Origin: Comamonadaceae bacterium
Lineage (GTDB): Bacteria > Pseudomonadota > Gammaproteobacteria > Burkholderiales > Burkholderiaceae_C
NCBI GenBank assembly: GCA_947478935.1
Contig: CANJXV010000056.1
Location: 1 to 11,263, forward strand
DNA: 11,263 bases
Direction: 5' to 3'
The position numbers and the translations under genes are program-made. The notes beneath the pieces are model-generated. The model saw nothing but the letters and a program-made list of their open reading frames with translations. It had not been told where the DNA came from and made no database searches. Within the stretch, counting starts at the first letter, position 1. Every line of letters starts with the position of its first letter. Shown piece after piece: positions 1-8,285 of the stretch.

Positions 1-91
1 AGCCTACACCAGCGAGCTCATGGCCTTAGGCCGCGCCGATGCGCTGGCGCAAAGGACCTCGATCTGCGAGTTTTTCGGCTGGCCGGTCTAA
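1..91 (+). CDS. 3' end of an unidentified upstream gene (partial)
   Basis: A forward reading frame enters from the left edge (first whole codon at 2) and ends with TAA at 89-91, giving 29 residues ending in CEFFGWPV. Codons are GC-rich at the third position, like the neighbouring genes, which supports a real coding end. The fragment is too short to name. The closing residues remind me of C-termini of patatin-like phospholipases, but that is a weak impression and not a call. The stop codon overlaps a TAAAAT box that may be the -10 element for metG, so this gene probably belongs to a separate transcription unit. Confidence 0.6.
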   Translation, partial: AYTSELMALGRADALAQRTSICEFFGWPV

Positions 92-94
92 AAT
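89..94 (+). promoter_or_regulatory. Candidate -10 box upstream of metG
   Basis: TAAAAT matches the sigma-70 -10 consensus at five of six positions and lies 48 bases before the metG start. Its first three bases are also the stop codon of the upstream gene. No good -35 hexamer is visible at 16-18 bases spacing, so the assignment rests on the -10 match and position only. Confidence 0.3.
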
Positions 95-142
95 TGCCCC
101 CTTTTCCCCCGTCAGGGTTGCTGTAAAAGCACCCACGCCACC

Positions 143-2215
143 ATGCCCCGCCAACTGTTTGTCACCACCGCCCTGCCCTACGCCAACGGCAAATTCCATA
201 TCGGCCACATCATGGAATACATCCAGGCTGACATCTGGGTGCGGTTTCAACGGATGCAGGGACACGCAGTGGACTTTGTCTGCGCCGACGACACCCATGG
301 CGCACCCATCATGATCGCGGCCGAAAAAGCCGGCAAAACCCCACAACAGTTTGTGGCGGATATTGCGGCAGGCCGTAAGCCTTATCTGGACGGTTTTCAC
401 ATCAGCTTTGACAACTGGCACAGCACCGACGCCCCCGAAAACCACGAACTTGCACGCCAGATTTACCGCGATCTGCGCGACATTCCCGAAAGCGAAGGCG
501 GCTCGCTGATCGCGCGCAAGACGATTGAGCAGTTTTTCGATCCGGCCAAAAACATGTTTTTGCCCGACCGCTTTATCAAAGGCGAGTGCCCCAAATGCCA
601 CGCCAAGGACCAGTACGGCGACAACTGCGAAGTCTGCGGCGCGGTGTATGCGCCCACCGACTTGATTGACCCGGTTTCAGTGCTGTCAGGCGCGCGGCCT
701 GAACTGAAAAGCTCGGAGCATTTTTTCTTCAAATTATCCGATCCGCGCTGCGTGGAGTTTTTGCAAAAGTGGACGCAAGACGGGCGCTTACAACCCGAAG
801 TGGCTAATAAGGTCAAAGAATGGTTTAGCGTCCGCACCAACCCCGACGGCAGCACTAGCGAAGGCCTGGGCGACTGGGACATCAGCCGCGACGCGCCCTA
901 CTTCGGCATCGAAATACCGGATGCGCCGGGCAAGTATTTTTATGTATGGCTAGATGCGCCCATTGGCTATCTGGCCTCACTGAAAAATCTGTTGGACCAA
1001 CGTGGTCAGGGCTACGCCGCCTACATGGCCCAGCCTGACTTGGAGCAATACCATTTCATCGGCAAAGACATAGTCACCTTCCACACCTTGTTCTGGCCGG
1101 CCATGCTGCATTTCAGCGGCCGCAAAGCGCCCAATAAAGTGTTTGTGCACGGCTTTTTGACGGTGAACAACGGCGAGAAGATGAGCAAAAGCCGTGGCAC
1201 CGGCCTGGACCCGCTCAAATACTTAAGCCTAGGCATGAACCCCGAGTGGCTGCGCTACTACCTGGCAGCCAAACTCTCGGCGCGCAATGAAGACATCGAC
1301 TTCAACGCAGACGACTTCATGGCCCGCGTCAACTCGGATTTGATCGGCAAGTTCGTCAACATCGCGTCAAGGGCGTCTAACTTTCTTGTCAAACATTTTG
1401 ACGGTCAGATAGGTTTTATCGGAAGTACGAATGAACTGGTCCAGGGTGCTTTAGCCTCTGCATTCTTGGCTCAAGAAGCCTATGAAGAGCGCGAGTACAG
1501 CAAAGCACTTCGCGAAATAATGACCGTTGCAGACCGCATCAATGCTTCTTTCGATGCAGCTAAGCCTTGGGTACTGGCAAAAGACGAAACCAAACGCTCC
1601 GAACTTCAGGATATTTGTTCGCGCGCACTGCATGGTTTTAAGCTTCTATCGGTTCTGTTGGCTCCAGTGTTGCCGGACTTGTCCGATCGAGTCGCCAAAG
1701 AGCTGTTCTTGCTGGACAGATCCTTCAGTTGGGAGGACGCGTCAACTTTACCAAGCTGCGTTGCGACCTACCAGCACCTGATGCAGCGTGTGGAAGTGAA
1801 TCAACTCGACGCTTTGTTTGAAACGACCGAGCCGGTGGTGGCTGCCCTGATCCCCGGCGGCGAAGACATTGCGCCCACCATCTCCATAGACGACTTCGCC
1901 AAAATAGATTTGCGCATCGCAAAAATAGTGCAATGCGAAGCAGTAGAGGGTTCGGTCAAATTGCTCCGCCTTACGCTGGACGTAGGCGAAGGCCGGATGC
2001 GCAATGTGTTCTCCGGCATTGCCAGCATGTACAAGCCTGAAGACTTGGTCGGGCAGTTAACGGTGCTGGTAGCCAATTTGGCCCCGCGCAAAATGAAATT
2101 TGGCGTATCCGAAGGCATGGTGCTAGCAGCCAGCCATGCGGACGAAAAAGCGGAACCGGGCATTTACATCCTGAACCCGTGGCCCGGCGCGCAGCCCGGC
2201 ATGCGGATTCACTAA
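143..2215 (+). CDS. metG: Methionyl-tRNA synthetase
   Basis: This cytoplasmic class I aminoacyl-tRNA synthetase charges tRNA-Met (initiator and elongator) with methionine using ATP. The 690-residue product is close to the E. coli enzyme in length and is complete. Seen in order: the HIGH signature at residues 19-22 within a Rossmann domain; a zinc knuckle with four cysteines at 149, 152, 162 and 165; the KMSKS loop at 346-350; an alpha-helical anticodon-binding domain in the middle; and from about residue 583 a C-terminal OB-fold tRNA-binding (EMAPII-like) domain containing FAKIDLRI and NLAPRKMKFG. That domain dimerises the long form of the enzyme. The ATG is the natural start, since the family motif TTALPYANG follows at once, although the ribosome-binding site is weak. 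nadB begins 3 bases after the stop. The stretch around 1381-1680 is clearly poorer in GC than the rest of the gene. Confidence 0.98.
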   Translation: MPRQLFVTTALPYANGKFHIGHIMEYIQADIWVRFQRMQGHAVDFVCADDTHGAPIMIAAEKAGKTPQQFVADIAAGRKPYLDGFHISFDNWHSTDAPENHELARQIYRDLRDIPESEGGSLIARKTIEQFFDPAKNMFLPDRFIKGECPKCHAKDQYGDNCEVCGAVYAPTDLIDPVSVLSGARPELKSSEHFFFKLSDPRCVEFLQKWTQDGRLQPEVANKVKEWFSVRTNPDGSTSEGLGDWDISRDAPYFGIEIPDAPGKYFYVWLDAPIGYLASLKNLLDQRGQGYAAYMAQPDLEQYHFIGKDIVTFHTLFWPAMLHFSGRKAPNKVFVHGFLTVNNGEKMSKSRGTGLDPLKYLSLGMNPEWLRYYLAAKLSARNEDIDFNADDFMARVNSDLIGKFVNIASRASNFLVKHFDGQIGFIGSTNELVQGALASAFLAQEAYEEREYSKALREIMTVADRINASFDAAKPWVLAKDETKRSELQDICSRALHGFKLLSVLLAPVLPDLSDRVAKELFLLDRSFSWEDASTLPSCVATYQHLMQRVEVNQLDALFETTEPVVAALIPGGEDIAPTISIDDFAKIDLRIAKIVQCEAVEGSVKLLRLTLDVGEGRMRNVFSGIASMYKPEDLVGQLTVLVANLAPRKMKFGVSEGMVLAASHADEKAEPGIYILNPWPGAQPGMRIH

Positions 2216-2218
2216 GCC

Positions 2219-3829
2219 ATGGCAAGCGCGCAGCCCACCACCTCGCTGGACTTTGACGTTTTAATTGTCGGTAGCGGCCTGGCCGGGCTGAGTTCGGCGC
2301 TACTGTTATCAAGTAAATACCGTGTCGCGGTGATTACCAAACGCGCGGTGCGCGAAGGCTCCAGCGGCTGGGCCCAAGGCGGCATCGCAGCGGTCTGGGA
2401 TAAGACAGATAGTTTTGCGGCACATGTGGACGACACCCTGGTGGCAGGCGCTGGTTTGTGCGATCTGGCAGCCACGCAGTTTGTGGTGGAGCAGGCGCCG
2501 CAAGCGATTGCTTGGCTACAGTCCCTGGGCGTGCCCTTTAGCACCGAGGACAATGGCGACTTACACCTCACGCGCGAAGGCGGCCACAGCGCGCGGCGCA
2601 TCGTGCATGTGACGGATGCCACCGGCGCCGCCGTGCAGCGCACCCTTATCGAACAGGTGCAGCAAACCACCAACATCACGCTGTTTGAAAACCATACGCT
2701 GGTGGACCTGATCAGCAGCGACAAGGTGGTGGGCCATCAGGGCGCAGAGCGTCGCTGCCTGGGCCTGTACGCACTGGACGAGGAAAGTGACGAGGTGCTG
2801 ACCTTTCGCGCGCCACACACCTTGCTGGCCACGGGCGGCGCCGGCAAGGTTTATCTGTACACCACCAACCCCGACACCGCCACCGGCGACGGTATCGCCG
2901 CTGCCTGGCGCGCTGGGTGTCGGGTGCAGAACATGGAGTTCATCCAGTTCCATCCCACCTGCCTCTACCACCCGCACGCCAAGTCATTCCTTATCAGCGA
3001 AGCGGTGCGCGGCGAAGGCGGCCGTTTGCTGCTGCCCGACGGCACACGCTTTATGCCCAAACACGATGCCCGCGCCGAACTGGCCCCACGCGATGTCGTG
3101 GCCCGCGCCATCGACTTTGAGATGAAAAAAGGCGGCTTTGATTGCGTGTACCTGGACATCTCGCACCAGCCGCTGGCCTTTATCCAGGAGCACTTTCCCA
3201 ATATCTATGCGCGCTGCCTGGAGCTGGGCATCGATATCAGCCGCGCGCCGATTCCGGTAGTGCCTGCCGCGCACTACACCTGCGGCGGCGTGCTGGCCGA
3301 TTTGCAGGGCCGCACCGATCTGACCGGTTTGTACGCCATCGGCGAAGCAGCGTGCAGCGGCCTGCATGGCGCCAACCGACTGGCCAGCAATTCGCTGGTG
3401 GAATGCATGGTGTTCGCCCGCGCCGCCAGCCAGGACATTGAAAACAGCCACCTCAGCGCGCCGCCCGCCCTGCCCGCCTGGGACGACAGCCGGGTGACGG
3501 ATGCTGACGAGTCGGTGGTGATTTCGCACAACTGGGATGAGCTGCGCCGCTTTATGTGGGACTACGTGGGCATTGTGCGCACCAACAAACGCCTAGAGCG
3601 CGCCGCCCACCGCATCGCGCTGCTGCAAGACGAGATCAATGAGTTTTACGCCAACTTCCACGTCAGCCGCGACTTGCTGGAATTGCGCAACCTGGTGCAA
3701 GTGGCCGACCTGATAGTCCAAAGCGCCCGCGCCCGCCACGAAAGCCGTGGACTTCACTTCAGCCGGGATTACCCGGACATGCTGCCCAAGGTACTGCCTA
3801 CGACCCTGGTACCGAGCAAGAGACGCTGA
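2219..3829 (+). CDS. nadB: L-aspartate oxidase
   Basis: This cytoplasmic FAD enzyme oxidises L-aspartate to iminoaspartate, passing electrons to oxygen or fumarate. NadA then condenses the product with dihydroxyacetone phosphate to quinolinate for NAD synthesis. The 536-residue length matches the family (about 540). An N-terminal dinucleotide-binding motif is present at residues 18-23 (GSGLAG). Other family signatures are SSGWAQGGIAAV, MEFIQFHPTCLY, LISEAVRGEGGR, R291 in APRDVVARA (equivalent of the E. coli active-site Arg290), HYTCGG and GANRLASNSLVE. The C-terminal helical domain of the succinate dehydrogenase/fumarate reductase flavoprotein family follows. HYTCGG and SNSLVE together separate it from succinate dehydrogenase subunit A. 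The start lies 3 bases after the metG stop with no strong ribosome-binding site, which suggests translational coupling. A terminator follows the stop codon. nadA and nadC are not in the window. Confidence 0.97.
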   Translation: MASAQPTTSLDFDVLIVGSGLAGLSSALLLSSKYRVAVITKRAVREGSSGWAQGGIAAVWDKTDSFAAHVDDTLVAGAGLCDLAATQFVVEQAPQAIAWLQSLGVPFSTEDNGDLHLTREGGHSARRIVHVTDATGAAVQRTLIEQVQQTTNITLFENHTLVDLISSDKVVGHQGAERRCLGLYALDEESDEVLTFRAPHTLLATGGAGKVYLYTTNPDTATGDGIAAAWRAGCRVQNMEFIQFHPTCLYHPHAKSFLISEAVRGEGGRLLLPDGTRFMPKHDARAELAPRDVVARAIDFEMKKGGFDCVYLDISHQPLAFIQEHFPNIYARCLELGIDISRAPIPVVPAAHYTCGGVLADLQGRTDLTGLYAIGEAACSGLHGANRLASNSLVECMVFARAASQDIENSHLSAPPALPAWDDSRVTDADESVVISHNWDELRRFMWDYVGIVRTNKRLERAAHRIALLQDEINEFYANFHVSRDLLELRNLVQVADLIVQSARARHESRGLHFSRDYPDMLPKVLPTTLVPSKRR

Positions 3830-3857
3830 AGGTACACCAAGAGGGTGAAGCCCCTTG

Positions 3858-3884
3858 CAAAGACACGATGCGGGTCTTTGTTTT
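3858..3884 (+). terminator. Rho-independent terminator of metG-nadB
   Basis: A perfect 7-bp stem (CAAAGAC at 3858-3864 with GTCTTTG at 3874-3880) encloses a 9-base loop and is followed by TTTT. It lies 28 bases after the nadB stop codon. The stem is not very GC-rich and the T-run is short, so efficiency may be moderate. Position and symmetry make it the natural end of the transcript. Confidence 0.65.
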
Positions 3885-4095
3885 CATGCTGCAAAAGTGT
3901 GACCCCGTTTGGAATTCGCCTAAAGACGTACTTACACCGTTCAGCCCAGCGCACGCCGCTTTGATAAATCTATTGCGTTGGATAGATACATCGCCGACCA
4001 CCCGTACGCGGCCCCGCTGAGAGCCACCCATGGCCTTGCGTGCTGATACGGCAATTAATCGGCCCAGTCTCACCCGGGACACGGTCCTGCCGCAC
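3885..4095. other. Gene-free intergenic stretch
   Basis: Between the nadB terminator and the AT-rich leader of the CvpA-family gene I find no reading frame with a credible start, ribosome-binding site and family resemblance on either strand. A stop-to-stop frame of 40 codons (3924-4046, forward) has no ATG. Reverse-strand frames here run through the terminator and look like noise. The composition is mixed and the stretch may be decayed DNA. Confidence 0.5.
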
Positions 4096-4170
4096 GATAA
4101 AAATCCGACAAAAATATGTTAAATTCAAATAAATCTTTTTATTTGTCAAAATAATTAGATTCATCCCTTA
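4096..4170 (+). promoter_or_regulatory. AT-rich leader, probable promoter/operator region of the CvpA-family gene
   Basis: This block is strikingly AT-rich compared with all flanking DNA and directly precedes the 4201 start codon. It contains TATGTT at 4115-4120 and a perfect palindrome at 4126-4145. Reverse-strand TTGACA (4143-4148) matches a -35 consensus but has no good -10 at normal spacing and no reverse-strand gene to serve. I can assign the region as regulatory but cannot pin down one promoter. Confidence 0.4.
4126..4145. repeat. Perfect 8-bp inverted repeat with 4-base loop
   Basis: CAAATAAA (4126-4133) and TTTATTTG (4138-4145) are exact reverse complements separated by TCTT. No T-run follows on either strand, so it does not look like a terminator. 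Its place in the AT-rich leader, about 55 bases before the start codon, fits an operator or DNA-bending site. No regulator can be named. Confidence 0.55.
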
Positions 4171-4200
4171 GCTCATCCTCCACGAGGAAAAAGTTCGCAC

Positions 4201-4668
4201 ATGACAAACCTGGACTGGCTATTTGCCGCAACGCTGCTTATTGCCATGGCGGCGGGCGCGTACCGGGGGTGGTTGCCGCAGGCGCTGTCGATGTTGGGCC
4301 TGGTGCTGGCGCTGTTTGCGGTGGTCTATTTGGGGCCCATCGTTGGCGCGCATTTACCGCTAAGCGGTCCGGGTGAAAGTCTGCGTCAGGGCCTTGGGGC
4401 TCTGTTGGCTCTGGTTGTTACGCTGTATTTAGGTCATTTGGGCGTGCGCCTACACCGCTATATGTTCCACCACAGTGGGGTTCAACCAGCGCACCGGACC
4501 GTGGGCGCGGTGTTCGGCTTGGTCAGTGGCCTGATGATTTGCCTAGGGCTCAGCACTTTGATTGAGCTTACCGAACTGCGCGAGGAAAGTTGGTGGCAGG
4601 GTTCTCTCGAAAAGCACATGACCGAAACCGTGCTAAACCGGCTCAAGGCTACGCCGCCCGCGAATTAG
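4201..4668 (+). CDS. CvpA family inner-membrane protein
   Basis: The 155-residue protein is close to E. coli CvpA in length (162). It shows the family layout: DWL at the N-terminus, a first membrane helix, an arginine-glycine turn (YRGWLPQALS, residues 21-30), then further hydrophobic helices at roughly 29-50, 64-82 and 100-121. HRTVGAVFGLVSG stands where E. coli CvpA has the DRxxGxxFGxxRG pattern. A short polar tail containing EESWWQGS follows, as in other family members. The E. coli protein is an inner-membrane protein needed for colicin V production and linked to envelope stress tolerance; the molecular activity is unknown. A purine stretch (GAGGAAAAA) about 10 bases before the ATG may act as ribosome-binding site. 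The gene stands alone, not beside purF as the usual cvpA does, so it may be a paralogue. Its TAG stop overlaps the stop codon of a reverse-strand small frame. Confidence 0.85.
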   Translation: MTNLDWLFAATLLIAMAAGAYRGWLPQALSMLGLVLALFAVVYLGPIVGAHLPLSGPGESLRQGLGALLALVVTLYLGHLGVRLHRYMFHHSGVQPAHRTVGAVFGLVSGLMICLGLSTLIELTELREESWWQGSLEKHMTETVLNRLKATPPAN

Positions 4669-4805
4669 TGCTTTTCAGGGCCAGGCAAGCGCTCTTGCAT
4701 GGCGACTTGCACCGTGCGCCAGGCCTTCTCCATTTGGGCCACGGTCTCGCCCACACCATAGGTGGCGACGCTCATGCCCAGGATAAACGCGATTATGTGA
4801 CTCAT
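4665..4805 (-). CDS. Small hypothetical protein (46 residues)
   Basis: A reverse-strand frame runs from ATG (4805) to TAA (4665-4667) and encodes 46 residues: a hydrophobic start (IIAFILGMSVATYGVG, about residues 4-19, a possible short membrane helix) and a polar, probably helical tail ending GPEKH. By hand count about three quarters of its codons end in G or C, as in true genes of this window. It follows thiQ by 88 bases on the same strand, so it could be the last gene of the thiamine transport operon. Its stop codon shares two bases with the stop codon of the convergent CvpA-family gene. Against it: no strong ribosome-binding site and no family I recognise. No function can be given. Confidence 0.45.
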   Translation of the reverse strand: MSHIIAFILGMSVATYGVGETVAQMEKAWRTVQVAMQERLPGPEKH

Positions 4806-4893
4806 GCTGCTAGCTTTCAGTGGCTGTACCAAATGGTGGACCTACTTAGGTATCGGCAGCAGACGCCCGAAACTTGAGCCCGCGCAACGCGCT

Positions 4894-5545
<652 letters not shown>

Positions 5546-5553
<8 letters not shown>

Positions 5554-7180
5554 GGGGCGAAGGGTTTAAGGGGTCGTCACCGCTGGGCCACTCCAGCAGC
5601 ATGAAGGCGGCAAAGGCCAGCGCCATGAGCGCACAGGACAAGACTAAGGCCGAAGCGTAATGCGTCTGCCCCGGACGGCCCAGGTGTTCGTAAATCAAGG
5701 TGGTCAAGGTGGCCCATTCGGGTCGGCTTAAAAACAATGTGACCGCAAATTCACCCACGGCAGTGGCCGCCGCAAAAGCCATGCCCCGGCGCAATGCCCG
5801 CTGCAAGAGCGGCCAGCGCACGCGCCAAAACGCGCGCCAGGGCGATGCACCCAGACTGGCCGCTGCGTACATATAGTGCGTCGGCATGGCATCCAGCGCC
5901 GAGGCCAAAGCCTTGGCAATAAAGGGATAAGCCAATAAAGCATAGGCCGCAACCAGCAGCGGCGCGCTCGCCGTCCAAGTGGGATAAAGCAGCAGCAAGC
6001 CAAAAGCCACCAAGACTGGCGAGACTACAAAGGGCAAAAACGCGATCGCCCGCAACAACGCCCAGCGCTGTGCGGCCAAAGCGTGGCAAATCCCCAGCGC
6101 GGTAGCCAATACCAGCGCAGACGCAGAAAAGCGCACAGTATTCCAAAGCGCGTGCGCGGTATCTGGTTCTAGCAGCACGGTCCACGCTTTTGCACCCGCC
6201 CCCACAGCGCGCGCAAGAATAGCCAACACCGGTGCCGCACAGACCAGGCCTAGCGTCAGCACTGTGAAACACACCGCCAACCACTGCGCTGCGTTGTGTG
6301 GCCTGTGACGCGCAATGCGGTCCGCGCGCAACGGCGTGGCCAAACGGCGCTCCAAGATCGCATACACCAGCGCGCAGGGCGCTGTAAGGCATAGCGTGCA
6401 GACCGCCAACACGCCCGCCTGGCTGATTTGTAACTCATACGCCACCAGCGTGTAAATCTCCACTTCCACCGTGGCATAGGCCGGCCCGCCCAGCACCAGC
6501 GCCAACCCGAAGCCGGCAAAGCAATACAAAAACACAAGGCACATGGCCGACATCAGCCAGGGCGCAATAGCGGGCCACTCGATGCGCCAAAACGTGCGCC
6601 AGGGCGTAGCGCCTAGCGTACGCGCTGCCGCCACACGGGACGCGCTGACTTGCTCCAGCGCCTCGGTCGCGGCGCGCACCAGCACGCACAGGTTAAAAAA
6701 CACATTTCCATACAAGAGCAAATACGGCGTACCCTGCCAGGAAGCGCCACCCCAACGCTGCCACAGTCCTTGCGGCCCGGCCAGGGCCAATACGCCCATG
6801 GCCGCTACCAGCGTGGGCACGACAAAGGGCAACATCAACGCGCGCAAGAGCCAGCTACGCCCGGCAAATTCCAGCCGGGCCAGCACCCAAGCTAAGGGCA
6901 GGCCCACCCATAAAACCAACACACAAGTGATGCAGGCCTGTAAGCCGGACCACAGCAGCCGCCAGCGCAAATAAGGGTCTTGCAATGGCGCGAGCCAGGC
7001 CGCGTCGCTACTGCCCACCGCACCAGCCTCTGCCAACAGGCGAAGCGCAGGCGCAATGAGCACCGCTAGCAAAAATACGAGCGGTAGGCAGGCCAAAGCC
7101 CAGGTGTCCGCTGTGGCGGACAGGTCGACTCGCGATTTAGGCACAACGCCCCTCACACGCAACGCGATAAGCGCCAGCAC
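5546..7180 (-). CDS. thiP: Thiamine ABC transporter, permease
   Basis: This inner-membrane protein forms the translocation path. At 544 residues it fits the ThiP family (E. coli 536), in which two permease halves are fused. Each half carries an EAA-type loop that docks on the ATPase: AARTLGATPWRTFWRIEWP (about 185-203) and AASLGASPWRAFWRVRWP (about 440-457). Roughly twelve hydrophobic segments are spread over the chain. The start is uncertain. The longest frame begins with GTG at 7180, with no ATG upstream in frame and little ribosome-binding signal. An in-frame GTG at 7144 is preceded by AGGGG at close spacing and would drop 12 residues without losing a membrane helix; it is an equally good candidate. 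The gene follows thiB by about 55-91 bases and overlaps thiQ. Similar two-domain permeases serve iron (FbpB), so the call depends on the operon. Confidence 0.92.
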
Positions 7181-7235
7181 CCCGAGCGAAAAGCGCCCAT
7201 AGCAAAACAGCCAGGAGTGTGCACATTGGACGGAT

Positions 7236-8285
7236 TTACTTCAACACCACCTGCGTCCAGCGCGCCACCCAGGCAGCGCCTTTGTCTGCAATGTCTTTGT
7301 CCGAAGGCGCATCAGCTTTGGCCGGTTCCGGGGCAAACTTCATCACCTCCGCGCGCGCCACACCGGGCTCGACCGGGTACATCCACATCTCGGTTTGCAA
7401 TTGCTTTTGCACTTGCGCAGAGCGCATAAATTCGATAAATTTTTCTGCAGCAGGACGGGCCTGTCCGCCCTTGACCAAAGCCACGCCTTCGACTTGTTTA
7501 AACACCGCGCCGGGCAAGCTGAGGCTGCCCGTGGGCGGCTGGGTTAGCTTTTCTTTGCTGTAAAACAATTCCGCCGCCGGGCTAGTGGCATAGCTGATAA
7601 CCATGGGGCGTGCGCCACCTTCGGCGCGGCTGAAATCGGTGTAATAGGCCTCACTCCAACCCTTGGCCACCTTCACGCCGCCCTTGCGCATGCGCGCCCA
7701 CCAATCAAAGGCTTTTTCTTCGCCCATCGCACCGACAGTGGCCAGCAAAAATGCGTAGCCAGTACTGGAAGTCGCTGGGTTTTGCACCACGAGCAGGCTG
7801 GCCATGGCGGGCTGGCTTAAGTCGTCCAGGCTGCTTGGCAAAGCCTGGTTGCGCTTGGCAAACCATTGCACATCGTAGTTGATCGTGACATAGCCATAGT
7901 CCACGGGGACCAAAGGCGCGGGTAGCGTCTGCGCTGCGGCCCGTTGGCTGGCCGGGCCGCTGTAGGCATCGAGCACATCAGCGGCAATGGCTTTGGCAGC
8001 CAAGGTGTTGTCGATGCCATAGACCACATCGGCGATAGGCGCTTTACGGGTCAGGATTAGCTTGTTGAGCATTTCACCGGCATCGCCGGCCTTGCTAATG
8101 CGCAGCTTGACGCCAGCCTCTTTTTCAAACTGCGCGAGCAGGGGTTTGGGCACACCAAAAGAGCTGTGCGTTAGCACTCGCAACTCTTGCGCCAAGCTGG
8201 CCAAGCTTGCGCCCATTAAGACGCCGCCTACCAGCAGGGTAGCCAGCGCTTTACGCCGCGAAAATGAAAAAATGCCGTGTCGCAT
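7236..8285 (-). CDS. thiB: Thiamine-binding periplasmic protein
   Basis: This periplasmic substrate-binding protein captures thiamine, TMP or TPP and delivers it to ThiP. It has 349 residues with an N-terminal signal peptide: basic start, hydrophobic stretch about 14-30, probable cleavage after Ala32 (ASLA before QE). Similarity to E. coli ThiB/TbpA is visible along the chain: ADVVYGIDNTL (85-95), VPVDYGY (126-132), QNPATSSTG (168-176), VAKGWSEAYY (206-215), SYATSPA (231-237), WMYPV (301-305) and a terminal WTQVV. These segments include aromatic positions that hold the thiamine rings in the family. Arg10-Arg11 in SRRKAL resembles a weak Tat signal, although Sec export is usual for this family. 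AAAGG six bases before the ATG is the ribosome-binding site. A TPP riboswitch lies in the leader, which independently confirms the substrate. Confidence 0.95.
   Translation of the reverse strand: MRHGIFSFSRRKALATLLVGGVLMGASLASLAQELRVLTHSSFGVPKPLLAQFEKEAGVKLRISKAGDAGEMLNKLILTRKAPIADVVYGIDNTLAAKAIAADVLDAYSGPASQRAAAQTLPAPLVPVDYGYVTINYDVQWFAKRNQALPSSLDDLSQPAMASLLVVQNPATSSTGYAFLLATVGAMGEEKAFDWWARMRKGGVKVAKGWSEAYYTDFSRAEGGARPMVISYATSPAAELFYSKEKLTQPPTGSLSLPGAVFKQVEGVALVKGGQARPAAEKFIEFMRSAQVQKQLQTEMWMYPVEPGVARAEVMKFAPEPAKADAPSDKDIADKGAAWVARWTQVVLK

Noticed and set aside
26..601. 191-residue reverse-strand open frame
   Set aside because: It lies wholly antisense to metG and the upstream gene end. Long antisense frames are expected opposite GC-rich genes, and the protein resembles nothing.
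3924..4046. Forward stop-to-stop frame of 40 codons with protein-like composition
   Set aside because: It has no ATG or GTG start with a ribosome-binding site and is too short to judge. It is kept only as a hint of decayed sequence.
3798..4082. 94-residue reverse-strand open frame after nadB
   Set aside because: It crosses the nadB terminator and the nadB 3' end, has no ribosome-binding site or recognisable family, and shows no coding-type composition.
4143..4148. Reverse-strand TTGACA as a promoter
   Set aside because: There is no -10 at 16-18 bases spacing and no reverse-strand gene downstream to be served; probably part of the AT-rich palindrome region.
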